The notes under the pieces are model-generated. The model was given only the letters and a program-made list of their open reading frames with translations. It made no database searches and had not been told where the DNA came from. Made by a program: the position numbers and the translations under genes. This document shows positions 43,148 through 51,628 of a stretch of 64,000 nt of DNA, one piece after another; positions within the stretch are counted from its first letter, which is position 1; every line of letters begins with the position of its first letter. Source of the stretch: JAPUEK01 sp963815355 (GTDB taxonomy: Bacteria > Pseudomonadota > Alphaproteobacteria > Rhodobacterales > Rhodobacteraceae); the NCBI GenBank assembly GCA_963815355.1, contig CAWFGJ010000004.1, positions 105,994 to 169,993 of the forward strand, written 5' to 3'.

Positions 43148-43336
43148 TTACTCCGGAAAATGGCTGACGATGATGAACATGACTGTCCCGATCAGCGTCA
43201 CAAGGAAGGAATAGGTGAACAGCACCAAGGCGAAAGGCTGCATCAGCATGACCACGCCCAGCGCGATCAGGATGGTGGCCAGCATTTCCCACGGACCGCG
43301 ACGAAAACGGGTCAAACCACTGATAAATCTTATCAT
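43148..43336 (-). CDS. Small membrane protein of the ABC operon, 62 aa
   Basis: Two predicted membrane helices (MLATILIALGVVMLMQPFALVLF and YSFLVTLIGTVMFIIVSHF) behind a basic N-terminus (MIRFISGLTRFRRG), so the N-terminus should be inside. Its ATG overlaps the preceding permease stop by 4 bp. Small integral membrane proteins in the same place occur in glycerol-type ABC operons, where their role is not established. Tight coupling on both sides supports a real accessory subunit. Confidence 0.75.
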   Translation of the reverse strand: MIRFISGLTRFRRGPWEMLATILIALGVVMLMQPFALVLFTYSFLVTLIGTVMFIIVSHFPE

Positions 43337-44271
43337 TTCCGCACCGCCCCGAATGTGATGCCCCGCAGCAGATGCTTGCGCAGCAGGATGGTGAACACCA
43401 TGATTGGCACCAGGAACAGCGTGGCCCCTGCCGCAACGGCAGGCCAGTCCTTGCCGCCCGACCCGATGATCGTGGGGATGAACGGCGGCGCGGTCTGCGC
43501 CGTGCCAGAGGTCAGCAGCACGGCAAAGGCATATTCATTCCACGCAAAGATCAGACAGAAAATCGCGGTTGAGGCGATGCCCGTTGCCGCCTGCGGAAGC
43601 ACCACCTTGGTAAAGGCCTGAAACCGGGTATAGCCGTCGATCAGCGCGGCCTCTTCATACTCAATCGGAATTTCGTCGATAAAGCCCTTCAACAGCCAGA
43701 CCGACAGCGACAGGTTCACCGCGGTATAAAGCAGGATCATCCCCAGATGCGTGTCGCTCAGGCCCAACTGCCGATACATCAGGAAAATCGGGATCGCGAC
43801 GGCAATCGGGGGCATCATCCGGGTGGACAGGATGAAGAACAACAGATCGTCCTTCAGTGGCACCTTGAACCGACTGAACGCATAGGCGGCAATGGTGCCC
43901 AGAAACACGCTTAGAAACGTCGATCCAAAGCCGATGATGACCGAATTCAGGAACCGCTCGCCGTAACGCGACGGCCCGGTGATCACCATGTCATATTGCC
44001 GGACGATGGCATCATACCAGGTGGTCGGCGGCCCCAAGGCGGCCAGATCCTCAGGCGTGATCCGACTGCGCGAGGTGAACAGGTTCACATAGCCCTCCAA
44101 CGACGGCGCAAAGATCACCTTCGGCGGATAGGCGATGGCGTCGGCAGGGGTCTTGAACCCGGTGGCGATGATCCAGACCAACGGGATCAGCGTGATCACC
44201 GCATAGCCGATGACCAGAAACCCCGCGATCCACTTCTGACGGTTCGATGGTTCGGTGATGGAAAAGCTCAT
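43333..44271 (-). CDS. ABC sugar/polyol transporter permease (MalG/UgpE type)
   Basis: 312 residues from the ATG at 44271, overlapping the previous permease stop by 4 bp. Six membrane segments; the BPD loop reads EEAALIDGYTRFQAFTKVVLPQAATGI near 235. An extra periplasmic stretch between segments 1 and 2 (about 50-100) is longer than in MalG, as in glycerol-type permeases. The frame continues upstream, but that part overlaps the other permease gene. Confidence 0.92.
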   Translation of the reverse strand: MSFSITEPSNRQKWIAGFLVIGYAVITLIPLVWIIATGFKTPADAIAYPPKVIFAPSLEGYVNLFTSRSRITPEDLAALGPPTTWYDAIVRQYDMVITGPSRYGERFLNSVIIGFGSTFLSVFLGTIAAYAFSRFKVPLKDDLLFFILSTRMMPPIAVAIPIFLMYRQLGLSDTHLGMILLYTAVNLSLSVWLLKGFIDEIPIEYEEAALIDGYTRFQAFTKVVLPQAATGIASTAIFCLIFAWNEYAFAVLLTSGTAQTAPPFIPTIIGSGGKDWPAVAAGATLFLVPIMVFTILLRKHLLRGITFGAVRK

Positions 44272-45215
44272 CTGTCTTTCACCTTGTTCAGGGCTTTCAC
44301 ATAGATCGAGGCAAGCCCGAACACGGTGACAAAAAGGATGACCGCATAGGCCGAGGCATAGCCGGTCCGCCATTTCTCAAACGCCTCACGCTTGAGATCG
44401 ATAGAGGTCAGCAGCGTCGTCGCCCCCGGCCCACCGCCCGTTAGCTGCACCACCAGATCGAACATCTTGAAATTCTCGATCCCCCGGAACAGCACTGCCA
44501 GCATCAGAAAGGGCAGGGCCATCGGCAGGGTGATCGTCCAGAACTGCCGCCACTTCGACGCGCGGTCACATTCCGCCGCTTCATAGATGCTGGGCGGGAT
44601 AGACCGCAGCCCGGCCAGGCAGATCAGCATCACAAACGGCGTCCACATCCAGGTGTCCACAATCACGATGGCCCATGGCGCCAAGGCCACCTCTCCGATC
44701 ATCGAGAAACTGGCCGGATCAGCACCCGTCAGGAACTGTATGAAATAATTGAACAAACCGATCTGCGGCTGGTAAAGAAAGGTCCAGAAATTCCCCACCA
44801 CTGCCGGCGACAACATCATCGGCAACACGATCAGCGTCGTCCAAAGATCATTGCCCCGGAACTTCTTGTTGATCAGATAGGCAAGCGTGAACCCGATCAG
44901 CACTTGCAAGGTGATGGTCCAGATCAGGAAATGCGCCGTCGCCTGCAACGAGGCCCATGTGTCCGGATCGGTCAGGATCTTTCGGTAATTGTCGATCCCC
45001 ACGAATTCCACGGCATTGTTGGGCCGGTTCGTGCGGAAATTGGTCAGGCTCAGCCGGATCGTCCAGATCAGCGGAAAGATGTTCACCGCCAGCAACAAAA
45101 AGATCGTCGGCGCAACGAAAAGCCACGCAATCGTGCGGTCCGACAGACCTCGGATACGGTGCGCAAGTCCAGGCGGCGTGGCAGAAGCTACGCGGTGCGA
45201 GAGGGGTTCGGTCAT
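44268..45215 (-). CDS. ABC sugar/polyol transporter permease (MalF/UgpA type)
   Basis: 315 residues with six membrane segments and the BPD loop EAAECDRASKWRQFWTITLPMALPFLMLAVL near 220. It is the partner of the next permease. In transcript order it comes after the binding-protein gene, separated by 115 bp that hold two strong hairpins. Confidence 0.92.
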   Translation of the reverse strand: MTEPLSHRVASATPPGLAHRIRGLSDRTIAWLFVAPTIFLLLAVNIFPLIWTIRLSLTNFRTNRPNNAVEFVGIDNYRKILTDPDTWASLQATAHFLIWTITLQVLIGFTLAYLINKKFRGNDLWTTLIVLPMMLSPAVVGNFWTFLYQPQIGLFNYFIQFLTGADPASFSMIGEVALAPWAIVIVDTWMWTPFVMLICLAGLRSIPPSIYEAAECDRASKWRQFWTITLPMALPFLMLAVLFRGIENFKMFDLVVQLTGGGPGATTLLTSIDLKREAFEKWRTGYASAYAVILFVTVFGLASIYVKALNKVKDR

Positions 45216-45251
45216 GGGACAAACTTTCCAGAGGGCATTGGCAAATCAGGC

Positions 45252-45316
45252 GCGCGAGGCCCGGTTGGCCCTCAAGAGCCTCGCGCATGCCACCCGCCTC
45301 TTGCAACAGGCGGGTG
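45252..45316 (-). promoter_or_regulatory. Two stem-loops between binding-protein and permease genes
   Basis: Nearest the binding-protein stop: CACCCGCCT (45291-45299) pairs with AGGCGGGTG (45308-45316), a 9-bp stem with an 8-nt loop, beginning 15 nt after the stop. Next: GCGCGAGGC (45252-45260) pairs with GCCTCGCGC (45278-45286), a 9-bp stem. There is no U-tract, so message stabilisation of the binding-protein cistron or partial termination is more likely than a full terminator. Confidence 0.7.
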
Positions 45317-45330
45317 ACTGTTCTGTCAGA

Positions 45331-46650
45331 TCAGTATTTGCCTTCTTCCTCAAACGTGGCCCGCCAATCGGCGGCAAGGCCATCCAGCGCCTCTTTCGCA
45401 GTGCCGTTGCCGGCAACCACATAGTCGTGGAACCACTTCTGCGACGACTGCAGCAGCGTCGCATAGCTTGGCTCGGCCCAGAAATCCTTCACGATCGCCA
45501 TGCTGTCGAGGAAGGTCTGCGCATAGGGTTGGCTGGTCGCAAAGCCCGGATCTTCAACCACGGCGCGCAGCGCGGAATATCCGCCCAGCTTCCACCATTT
45601 GGCCTGCACATCGGGTTGTGCGAACCACTTGATGTAATCCAGCGCCGCTTCCTGCTTTTCGGAATTCGCGACGACGGAAATCCCCTGCCCGCCCAACTGG
45701 GCAAAGCGGTCGCCGTTCGGACCGGCCGGGTTGGCGAAATAGCCGGTCTTGTCGCCGCCGACATTGGCGTCGGCATTGAACCCCGGCCAAGTGAATGCAA
45801 AGTTCATCTGCAGCGCGACCTGCCCCGATTTGAACGCATCCACCCCTTCGCCCATATAGCCGTTGGACGATCCCGGCGGCACACAGCAATCGTAAAGCGA
45901 TTTGTAATACTCCAACCCCGCAATCGCCGAGTCTGAGTTTACAAAACCTTCCATGTCATAGGGCTTGTCCGGGTTGTCGTATTTGAACCCAAAGCTGTAC
46001 AGCACATCCATTACGCCCATGGTGATCCCTTCGGACCCCCGCTCGGTGTAGATCGACGCGCCGTAAATCGTCTTGCCGTCGATCTCGCGCTTCTGGAAGA
46101 ACTCGGCGATGTCTTTCAGCTCGGCAAAAGTCGCCGGAACCGCCAGATCGCGGCCGTATTTTTCCTTGAACTCCGCCTGCAACTCCGGCCGCGAGAACCA
46201 GTCCTTGCGATAGGTCCAACCCACCACATCGCCAAAGGCCGGCAGCGCCCAATAGTTCGGCGTGTTCTTGGGCCATTCGGCATAGCCCGTCACGGTCGCC
46301 GGAATGAAATCGGCCATCGAAATGCCGTTGGCATCAAAGAAATCGTTCAGCTTCAGATACTGGCCGTTTTCAGCCGCGCCACCGATCCACTGGCTGTCAC
46401 CGATCATCAGATCGCACAGCTTCCCGCCCGAGTTCAGTTCGTTCAGCATCCGGTCGGCAAAGTTCGGCCACGGCACGAATTCGAAATGCATCGTGTTGCC
46501 GGATTGGGCTTCAAATTCCTTGCTCAACTCGATCAGCGCGTTGGCCGGGTCCCAAGCGGCCCAGCATAGTGTCAGGTCTTCGGCCTGCGCCGAGGTCACG
46601 CCTGCGACCAATGCAAAGCAGGCCGAGGTCATCAGCAGTCTCTTATTCAT
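45331..46650 (-). CDS. ABC transporter substrate-binding protein, family 1 (sugar/polyol)
   Basis: 439 residues. Signal peptide 1-23 (MNKRLLMTSACFALVAGVTS, cleavage after AQA). The mature protein has the family 1 layout: an early LSKEFEAQSGNTMHFEFVPW, hinge region WALPAFGDVVGWTYRKDWFSRPEL, and SGQVALQMNFAFTWPGF with C-terminal WFAQPDVQAKWWKLGGYSA. It is the first gene of the operon that ends with the DhaKL-type kinase. The strong ribosome-binding site GGGAGG and the hairpins downstream fit high expression. Glycerol, erythritol-type polyols or keto sugars are candidate ligands. Confidence 0.92.
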   Translation of the reverse strand: MNKRLLMTSACFALVAGVTSAQAEDLTLCWAAWDPANALIELSKEFEAQSGNTMHFEFVPWPNFADRMLNELNSGGKLCDLMIGDSQWIGGAAENGQYLKLNDFFDANGISMADFIPATVTGYAEWPKNTPNYWALPAFGDVVGWTYRKDWFSRPELQAEFKEKYGRDLAVPATFAELKDIAEFFQKREIDGKTIYGASIYTERGSEGITMGVMDVLYSFGFKYDNPDKPYDMEGFVNSDSAIAGLEYYKSLYDCCVPPGSSNGYMGEGVDAFKSGQVALQMNFAFTWPGFNADANVGGDKTGYFANPAGPNGDRFAQLGGQGISVVANSEKQEAALDYIKWFAQPDVQAKWWKLGGYSALRAVVEDPGFATSQPYAQTFLDSMAIVKDFWAEPSYATLLQSSQKWFHDYVVAGNGTAKEALDGLAADWRATFEEEGKY

Positions 46651-46715
46651 TTTGCGTCCTCCCGTTTGCAGGCCGAAGCGGTTGCGCTCCGACTCGCTGC
46701 CCTCTGGACGCTAGC

Positions 46716-46762
46716 TGAGGTACGTACCTCAAATCAAGCGAATCTTGAGGTACGCCCCTCAA
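46716..46762. promoter_or_regulatory. Two LacI-type operators in the divergent promoter region
   Basis: Site 1, TGAGGTACGTACCTCA (46716-46731), is a perfect 16-bp palindrome with the central CG usual for LacI-family operators. Site 2, TTGAGGTACGCCCCTCAA (46745-46762), is an imperfect copy. The centres are 30 bp apart, about three helical turns, on the same face of the DNA. The sites lie between the binding-protein start (46650) and the regulator start (46824), so both promoters could be repressed. Confidence 0.8.
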
Positions 46763-46823
46763 AACCGTTGCAGCCCCACGAAATTTCAGCGAAACAAAGT
46801 AACCTCGCAGCACAGGACGCCCG

Positions 46824-47846
46824 ATGCGGCCCACCACCAGAGATCTGGCGATCACAGCGGGCGTCAGCCTTGCCACGGTGGATCGCGTCTTGAACGGCCG
46901 CTCCGGCGTGCGCAAAGACACAGTAGAACGTGTCAACCAAGCCATTGAAAAACTTGGGTTCAGCCGAAATCTCGTCGCTGCAAATCTGGCTCGCAGCAAA
47001 AGCTATCGCTTTCTGTTCCTGCTGCCGCGCACCGGGGATCAGTTCCTTGCCGGACTGATCTCGCGCATTGCCGAGGCCAATCTCGCCTTCGCGGGCGAGA
47101 TGATAAATGCCGAAGTCGTCTACATCCACGAAAACGATCCGCACCAAATCGCCAACTTCCTTGGCACCCTAGACGGGGATAACCTTGATGGTGTGGCGAT
47201 CATGGCCCCCGAATCCCCGCAGGTTCGCGACGCAAAGGCCCGTCTTGCCGAGCGCGGCATCGCCACGGTCAGCTTCATTTCCGGCCAGATTACCGAGGGT
47301 CACGACGACTTCGTTGGCATCGACAACCATGCTGCGGGGGCGACCGCCGCCCGGCTGATCGGTCGGTTTTCAGGGGGCAGGCCGGGGGGCCTGCTTGTCA
47401 TTGCTGAAACCATGCTGTCGCGCGACAGTTTGGAGCGGCGCTTGGGCTTTGACGAGGTGATCAACGCCGACTTTCCGCACCTGACCGTCCTGCCCTCGCT
47501 TGAAACCTATGGCGATAGCGAGCGCGCGACCCGCACGATCCGCAACAGTTTTGCCAGCCACCCGATGATCGCGGGCATCTACCTGATCAGCTCCGAGGCG
47601 CGCATTCCCCTGCAGGTCATCACCGATATTCCCGTCGCCGCCTCTCCGGTGATTGTGGCCCATGAACGCACCCCCTTTACCGAGGCCGCCCTGATCGCAA
47701 ACCGCATCGACGCGCTGATCACCCAAGACCCTGGCCACCTGGTGCGCAGCGCCATCCGCGTCCTGCGCGCAAGGGTAGACCGCCGTGAAATCCTCGCCTC
47801 CCAAGAACGCATCCGGATAGAGATCCTGCTTAAAGACAACCTCTAG
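46824..47846 (+). CDS. LacI-family transcriptional regulator
   Basis: 340 residues. N-terminal helix-turn-helix and hinge helix (MRPTTRDLAITAGVSLATVDRVLNGRSGVRKDTVERV, NLVAANLARSKSY) with the LacI hinge pattern, then a periplasmic-binding-type effector domain (about 62-340; TVSFISGQ, DNHAAGATAARLIGRF, GIYLISSEA). Divergent from the ABC/kinase operon with two operators between them, so it is the local repressor. The effector is probably the transported sugar or its phosphate. Confidence 0.93.
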   Translation: MRPTTRDLAITAGVSLATVDRVLNGRSGVRKDTVERVNQAIEKLGFSRNLVAANLARSKSYRFLFLLPRTGDQFLAGLISRIAEANLAFAGEMINAEVVYIHENDPHQIANFLGTLDGDNLDGVAIMAPESPQVRDAKARLAERGIATVSFISGQITEGHDDFVGIDNHAAGATAARLIGRFSGGRPGGLLVIAETMLSRDSLERRLGFDEVINADFPHLTVLPSLETYGDSERATRTIRNSFASHPMIAGIYLISSEARIPLQVITDIPVAASPVIVAHERTPFTEAALIANRIDALITQDPGHLVRSAIRVLRARVDRREILASQERIRIEILLKDNL

Positions 47847-47902
47847 CCCGCAGATCCGAGGATCATGGTTAACCGCACCGCCGGGGCTTGGCCGAAAGAC
47901 CG

Positions 47903-47935
47903 AAGGAAGATCAAAGGAAGATCGAAAGAAGATGC
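47903..47935. repeat. Three 11-nt tandem repeats, GAAGATC type
   Basis: AAGGAAGATCA (47903-47913), AAGGAAGATCG (47914-47924) and AAAGAAGATGC (47925-47935) lie between the ends of the LacI and GNAT genes. The part GGAAGATCAAAGGAAGA (47905-47921) matches the reverse complement of 55548-55564 downstream of pyrF at 16 of 17 positions. This suggests a small intergenic repeat family of this genome. Confidence 0.55.
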
Positions 47936-47997
47936 CAATAAAGACCGAAACGCTGCCGATTAAGGAAGCGCTCTCAGGGCTTTAGGGGAAAATCCGG

Positions 47998-48690
47998 TCA
48001 AAACCGCAAAGGCGTCTTCTGCTGCCCATCCGCGTCAAAATTAGCAGGCTCCAACCACGCCAGATACCCAGCTTTTAAGCGCGGCCATTCCGCATCGATG
48101 ATCGAGAACCACGCAGTATCGCGGTTACCGCCTTTGGTGACCATGTGCTGCCGGAAAACCCCTTCAAAGGTAAAGCCAAACCGCAGCGCCGCGCGCTTGG
48201 ACGGCTCGTTCAGATTGTTGCACTTCCACTCAAACCGCCGATATCCCAAAGAAAACGCCGCGTCGGCGAACAGGAAAAGCGCCTCTGTGGCGACCCGGCT
48301 GCGCGCAATCGCGGGGCCCCAAAGGATGTTGCCGATCTCAATCACGCCATGTGTGCTATCAATCCGCATCAACGCCTGTCGGCCCTCAGCCCGGCCCGTC
48401 ACCTTGTTGATAACAGAAAAGAAAAGTGGATCTTGGCTTGTCGAAACTAGGTCCAGCCATGCCGAGAATCCGGCCATGTCGGTCGGCGGTTCCTCAAACA
48501 GATAGCGAAACCGATCGTCCGCGCCGGGTGCCTGCGCCGAAGCAAATAGCGTCTCACGGTGCGTCTCTGGGTCCAGCGGTTCCAGCCGCGCATAGCGCCC
48601 GTCCAGCACATGCCGCTCCGGCCGCGGGACGCCTTTCCAGTCGGTCAGATTCAAAGCGGTTGGCCCCCTCAGCAGGATTTCCCGCATCAT
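47998..48690 (-). CDS. GNAT-family N-acetyltransferase (RimJ/RimL-like)
   Basis: 230 residues; ATG at 48690 or 48687, both with a weak ribosome-binding site. The N-terminal strands contain YARLEPLDPETHRETLFASAQ, and the core has EIGNILWGPAIARSRVATEALFLFADAAFSLGYRRFEWKCNNLNEPSKRAALRFGFTFEGVFRQHMVTKG, where SRVATEA is in the acetyl-CoA pyrophosphate-loop place. This Acetyltransf_3 pattern is seen in ribosomal-protein and small-molecule acetylases. The acceptor is unknown. Confidence 0.88.
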   Translation of the reverse strand: MMREILLRGPTALNLTDWKGVPRPERHVLDGRYARLEPLDPETHRETLFASAQAPGADDRFRYLFEEPPTDMAGFSAWLDLVSTSQDPLFFSVINKVTGRAEGRQALMRIDSTHGVIEIGNILWGPAIARSRVATEALFLFADAAFSLGYRRFEWKCNNLNEPSKRAALRFGFTFEGVFRQHMVTKGGNRDTAWFSIIDAEWPRLKAGYLAWLEPANFDADGQQKTPLRF

Positions 48691-48734
48691 TCAGCCAGTT
48701 TGCAGCAATGGCAAGGCAGCATCCCTCGCCAAAT

Positions 48735-48759
48735 GAAAACGGGGGGCCAAAGCCCCCCG
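48735..48759 (-). terminator. Intrinsic terminator of clpB
   Basis: In transcript sense CGGGGGGC-TTTG-GCCCCCCG followed by TTTTCATTT: an 8-bp all-GC stem at 48740-48747 and 48752-48759 with a 4-nt loop and a U-run. It lies 9 nt after the clpB stop. This is the clearest rho-independent terminator in the window. Confidence 0.88.
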
Positions 48760-48767
48760 CCTTCGTG

Positions 48768-51380
48768 TCAATGCACCACAGCCTGCAAAGGCCGTTCCCG
48801 CCGCGAAGCCGAGACCCGGTCCCCAATCAGCAACCCCTCAGGCCCGGCAGACACCATCACCGTGCTGCCATCCAAAACATCCCCCGAAAGGATCATCTCG
48901 GCCAAGGGATTCTGCAGATGGTTCTGGATGACCCGCTTCAAGGGCCGCGCCCCGAAGACCGGATCATACCCTTCATCTGCCAGCCAAGCCTTTGCTTCTG
49001 CGTCCAAATTCAACGTAACCTTGCGTGAAGCAAGCCTAGCCTCCAACCGGTGCAACTGAATCTCAACGATGCCACCCATGTCACTGCGCTGCAGGCGGTC
49101 AAAGATGATCTGGTCGTCCAGACGGTTCAGAAACTCTGGCCGGAAATGGTCCCGGACGGCTTGCATAACCTCGGCCTTCGCCCGCGTCGCGTCGGCGCCA
49201 TCCGGCAGTTCCGACAAAGCCCGCGCCCCAAGGTTTGAGGTTAAGATGATTAGCGTCTGCTTAAAGTCGACAGTCCGCCCCTGACCATCGGTCAGGATTC
49301 CGTCATCCAAAACTTGCAACAGCACGTTGAACACATCCGGATGCGCTTTTTCCACCTCATCGAACAGCACCACCTGATAAGGGCGGCGGCGCACGGCTTC
49401 GGTCAAAACCCCGCCCTCGTCATAGCCGACATAGCCCGGAGGGGCACCGATCAGGCGGGAAACGGCATGTTTCTCCATGAATTCAGACATATCGATGCGC
49501 ACCATCGCGCTGTCATCGTCAAAGAGATATTCCGCAAGCGCCTTTGTAAGTTCGGTCTTTCCCACACCGGTCGGCCCAAGGAACAAGAAGCTGCCCAATG
49601 GCCGCCCCTCATCGTTCAGCCCGGCCCGTGCGCGCCGGACGGCGTTGGAAACGGCCACCACGGCCGCCCGCTGGCCTATCACCCGTTTGCCGATTTCCTC
49701 TTCCATCCGAAGCAGTTTTTCGCGCTCACCCTCCAGCATCTTTGCGACCGGAATTCCAGTCCAGCGCTCCACGACTTCAGCGATCTGTTCGGGACGAACC
49801 GCTTCAGAAACAAGCGCATCGCCTTCGCGCGCCTCAGCTTCAGCCAAGGTTTTTTCCAGCCCGGGGATGATGCCATAAGAGAGCTCCCCCGCACGGCCAA
49901 GATTGCCCTCGCGTTTGGCCTGATCGAGATCGGCGCGGGCGCGATCGAGTTGTTCTTTCACCTCACGGGCGGCTTCAAGCTGGTCTCGTTCAGCCTGCCA
50001 CTTGGCGGTCATTTCTGCCGACTGTTCCAGAAGATTAGATAACTCCAACTCCAGCCGTTCCAAGCGATCCTGGCTGGCAGCGTCGTCTTCCTTTTTCAGC
50101 GCCTCGGCCTCGATCTGCAGCTGAAGGATCTGCCGGTCAAGTTGGTCAAGCTCTTCAGGTTTGCTATCAACTTCCATCCGCAACCGGCTTGCGGCCTCGT
50201 CGACAAGGTCAATCGCCTTGTCAGGCAAAAACCGGTCAGTGATGTAGCGATGCGAGAGGGTTGCCGCCGCCACAAGGGCAGAGTCACTGATCCGCACGCC
50301 GTGGTGGAGTTCGTATTTCTCCTTGATTCCCCGCAAGATAGAGATCGTGTCCTCAACCGTCGGTTCGGACACCAGAACCGGCTGGAACCGCCGCGCAAGG
50401 GCCGCGTCCTTTTCCACGTATTTGCGGTATTCGTCCAATGTCGTGGCACCAACGCAGTGCAACTCCCCGCGCGCAAGGGCGGGTTTGATCAGATTGGCAG
50501 CATCCATTGCGCCATCCGACTTGCCCGCGCCCACCAAAGTGTGCATCTCGTCGATGAACAGGATGATTTCGCCGGCCGCCGAGGTGACCTCGTTCAGAAC
50601 TGCTTTCAGCCGCTCTTCGAACTCACCCCGATACTTCGCGCCCGCGATCAGCGCTCCCATATCCAGCGCCATGAGTTTCTTGTTGCGCAGGCTCTCGGGG
50701 ACGTCTCCATTGACGATCCGCAGCGCAAGTCCCTCTGCAATGGCGGTTTTCCCAACGCCCGGTTCACCAATCAGCACCGGATTGTTTTTGGTCCGCCGGG
50801 AAAGAACCTGCATGGTTCGCCGGATTTCCTCATCGCGGCCGATGATCGGATCGATCTTTCCGTCTTCGGCGGCTTCGGTCAGGTCGCGCGCATACTTCTT
50901 CAAGGCGTCATACCCGGCTTCTGCCGAAGCGCTGTCAGCCGTCCGCCCTTTGCGAATGTCATTGATCGCGGAATTCAATTTTTGCGGCGTAACTGCCCCG
51001 GCCTCCAGCGCGATTTTCGCGGCGCTGGTCACCATGCACAAGGCCATAAGCACGCGCTCAACCGGCACAAAGCTATCGCCCGCCTTCTTTGCCAGCTTTT
51101 CAGCCTCATCCAGGACCCGCACAAGGCCTGGGTCCATAAACGGCTGCGCGTCGCCGCTGACTTTTGGCAGCTTGCCCATGGCCAAGGCCAAAGCCTCGGT
51201 CACACGCGCAGGTTCGCCGCCGGAACGGCGGATCAAGTTGGACGCCAAACCTTGGTCATCATCCATAATTGCTTTGAGCAAATGCTCGGGCGCCAAACGC
51301 TGATGGCTTTCCCTCATCGCTATGGTCTGCGCTGCCTGAACAAAGCCGCGCGACCGCTCCGTGAATTTCTCTAAATTCAT
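48768..51380 (-). CDS. clpB: ATP-dependent disaggregase ClpB
   Basis: 870 residues, full length. Clp N-domain repeats (1-145), first AAA module with Walker A GEPGVGKT (about 207) and Walker B LFIDEMHT, coiled-coil middle domain (about 410-530), second AAA module with GPTGVGKT (about 611), VLFDEVEKAHPDVFNVLLQ and the C-terminal small domain. It lacks the IGF/L loop for ClpP binding, as ClpB should. It works with DnaK/DnaJ to dissolve aggregates. Ribosome-binding site AAGGAG; a long upstream spacer should hold a heat-shock promoter, which I could not define. Confidence 0.97.
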   Translation of the reverse strand: MNLEKFTERSRGFVQAAQTIAMRESHQRLAPEHLLKAIMDDDQGLASNLIRRSGGEPARVTEALALAMGKLPKVSGDAQPFMDPGLVRVLDEAEKLAKKAGDSFVPVERVLMALCMVTSAAKIALEAGAVTPQKLNSAINDIRKGRTADSASAEAGYDALKKYARDLTEAAEDGKIDPIIGRDEEIRRTMQVLSRRTKNNPVLIGEPGVGKTAIAEGLALRIVNGDVPESLRNKKLMALDMGALIAGAKYRGEFEERLKAVLNEVTSAAGEIILFIDEMHTLVGAGKSDGAMDAANLIKPALARGELHCVGATTLDEYRKYVEKDAALARRFQPVLVSEPTVEDTISILRGIKEKYELHHGVRISDSALVAAATLSHRYITDRFLPDKAIDLVDEAASRLRMEVDSKPEELDQLDRQILQLQIEAEALKKEDDAASQDRLERLELELSNLLEQSAEMTAKWQAERDQLEAAREVKEQLDRARADLDQAKREGNLGRAGELSYGIIPGLEKTLAEAEAREGDALVSEAVRPEQIAEVVERWTGIPVAKMLEGEREKLLRMEEEIGKRVIGQRAAVVAVSNAVRRARAGLNDEGRPLGSFLFLGPTGVGKTELTKALAEYLFDDDSAMVRIDMSEFMEKHAVSRLIGAPPGYVGYDEGGVLTEAVRRRPYQVVLFDEVEKAHPDVFNVLLQVLDDGILTDGQGRTVDFKQTLIILTSNLGARALSELPDGADATRAKAEVMQAVRDHFRPEFLNRLDDQIIFDRLQRSDMGGIVEIQLHRLEARLASRKVTLNLDAEAKAWLADEGYDPVFGARPLKRVIQNHLQNPLAEMILSGDVLDGSTVMVSAGPEGLLIGDRVSASRRERPLQAVVH

Positions 51381-51628
51381 CGGCCACTCTCCTTTTTAAA
51401 AGCACCGCCTGCGAACGCCCATCAAAGGCACGCCCACTTCGGCCTTAATTTGAACTTGGGGGGGCGGGGGCCTTGCCGCAAGGTCAGTACCAAGGGGGTG
51501 CGTCAATTTTTCGCTCATTTTACCCTGTGAACTCGGCAGCATGGCGCCCGTCGGGGTAGAGTGATTGACTATCTCCTTGCGCGTGGCGTGTAAGGCGGGC
51601 CAAAGGAGGAAAAGAAAGTGAGCAGCCC
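51381..51628. promoter_or_regulatory. Divergent region upstream of clpB
   Basis: About 250 bp between clpB and the plus-strand hypothetical gene. It holds a C/G homopolymer-rich stretch (about 51459-51470), an inverted repeat CCTTGC-C-GCAAGG (51471-51483), and an AGGAGG at 51604-51609. A heat-shock promoter for clpB is expected, but no sequence close enough to a sigma-32 consensus was found by eye. Confidence 0.35.

Noticed and set aside
50142..51374. Long open frame (410 codons) on the plus strand opposite clpB
   Set aside because: A GC-rich antisense shadow of clpB, with Arg/His/Gln-rich composition and no recognisable domain.
51471..51483. Heat-shock regulatory element before clpB (CCTTGC-C-GCAAGG inverted repeat)
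   Set aside because: The arms are only 6 bp with a 1-bp centre, and it resembles neither CIRCE nor a sigma-32 promoter.
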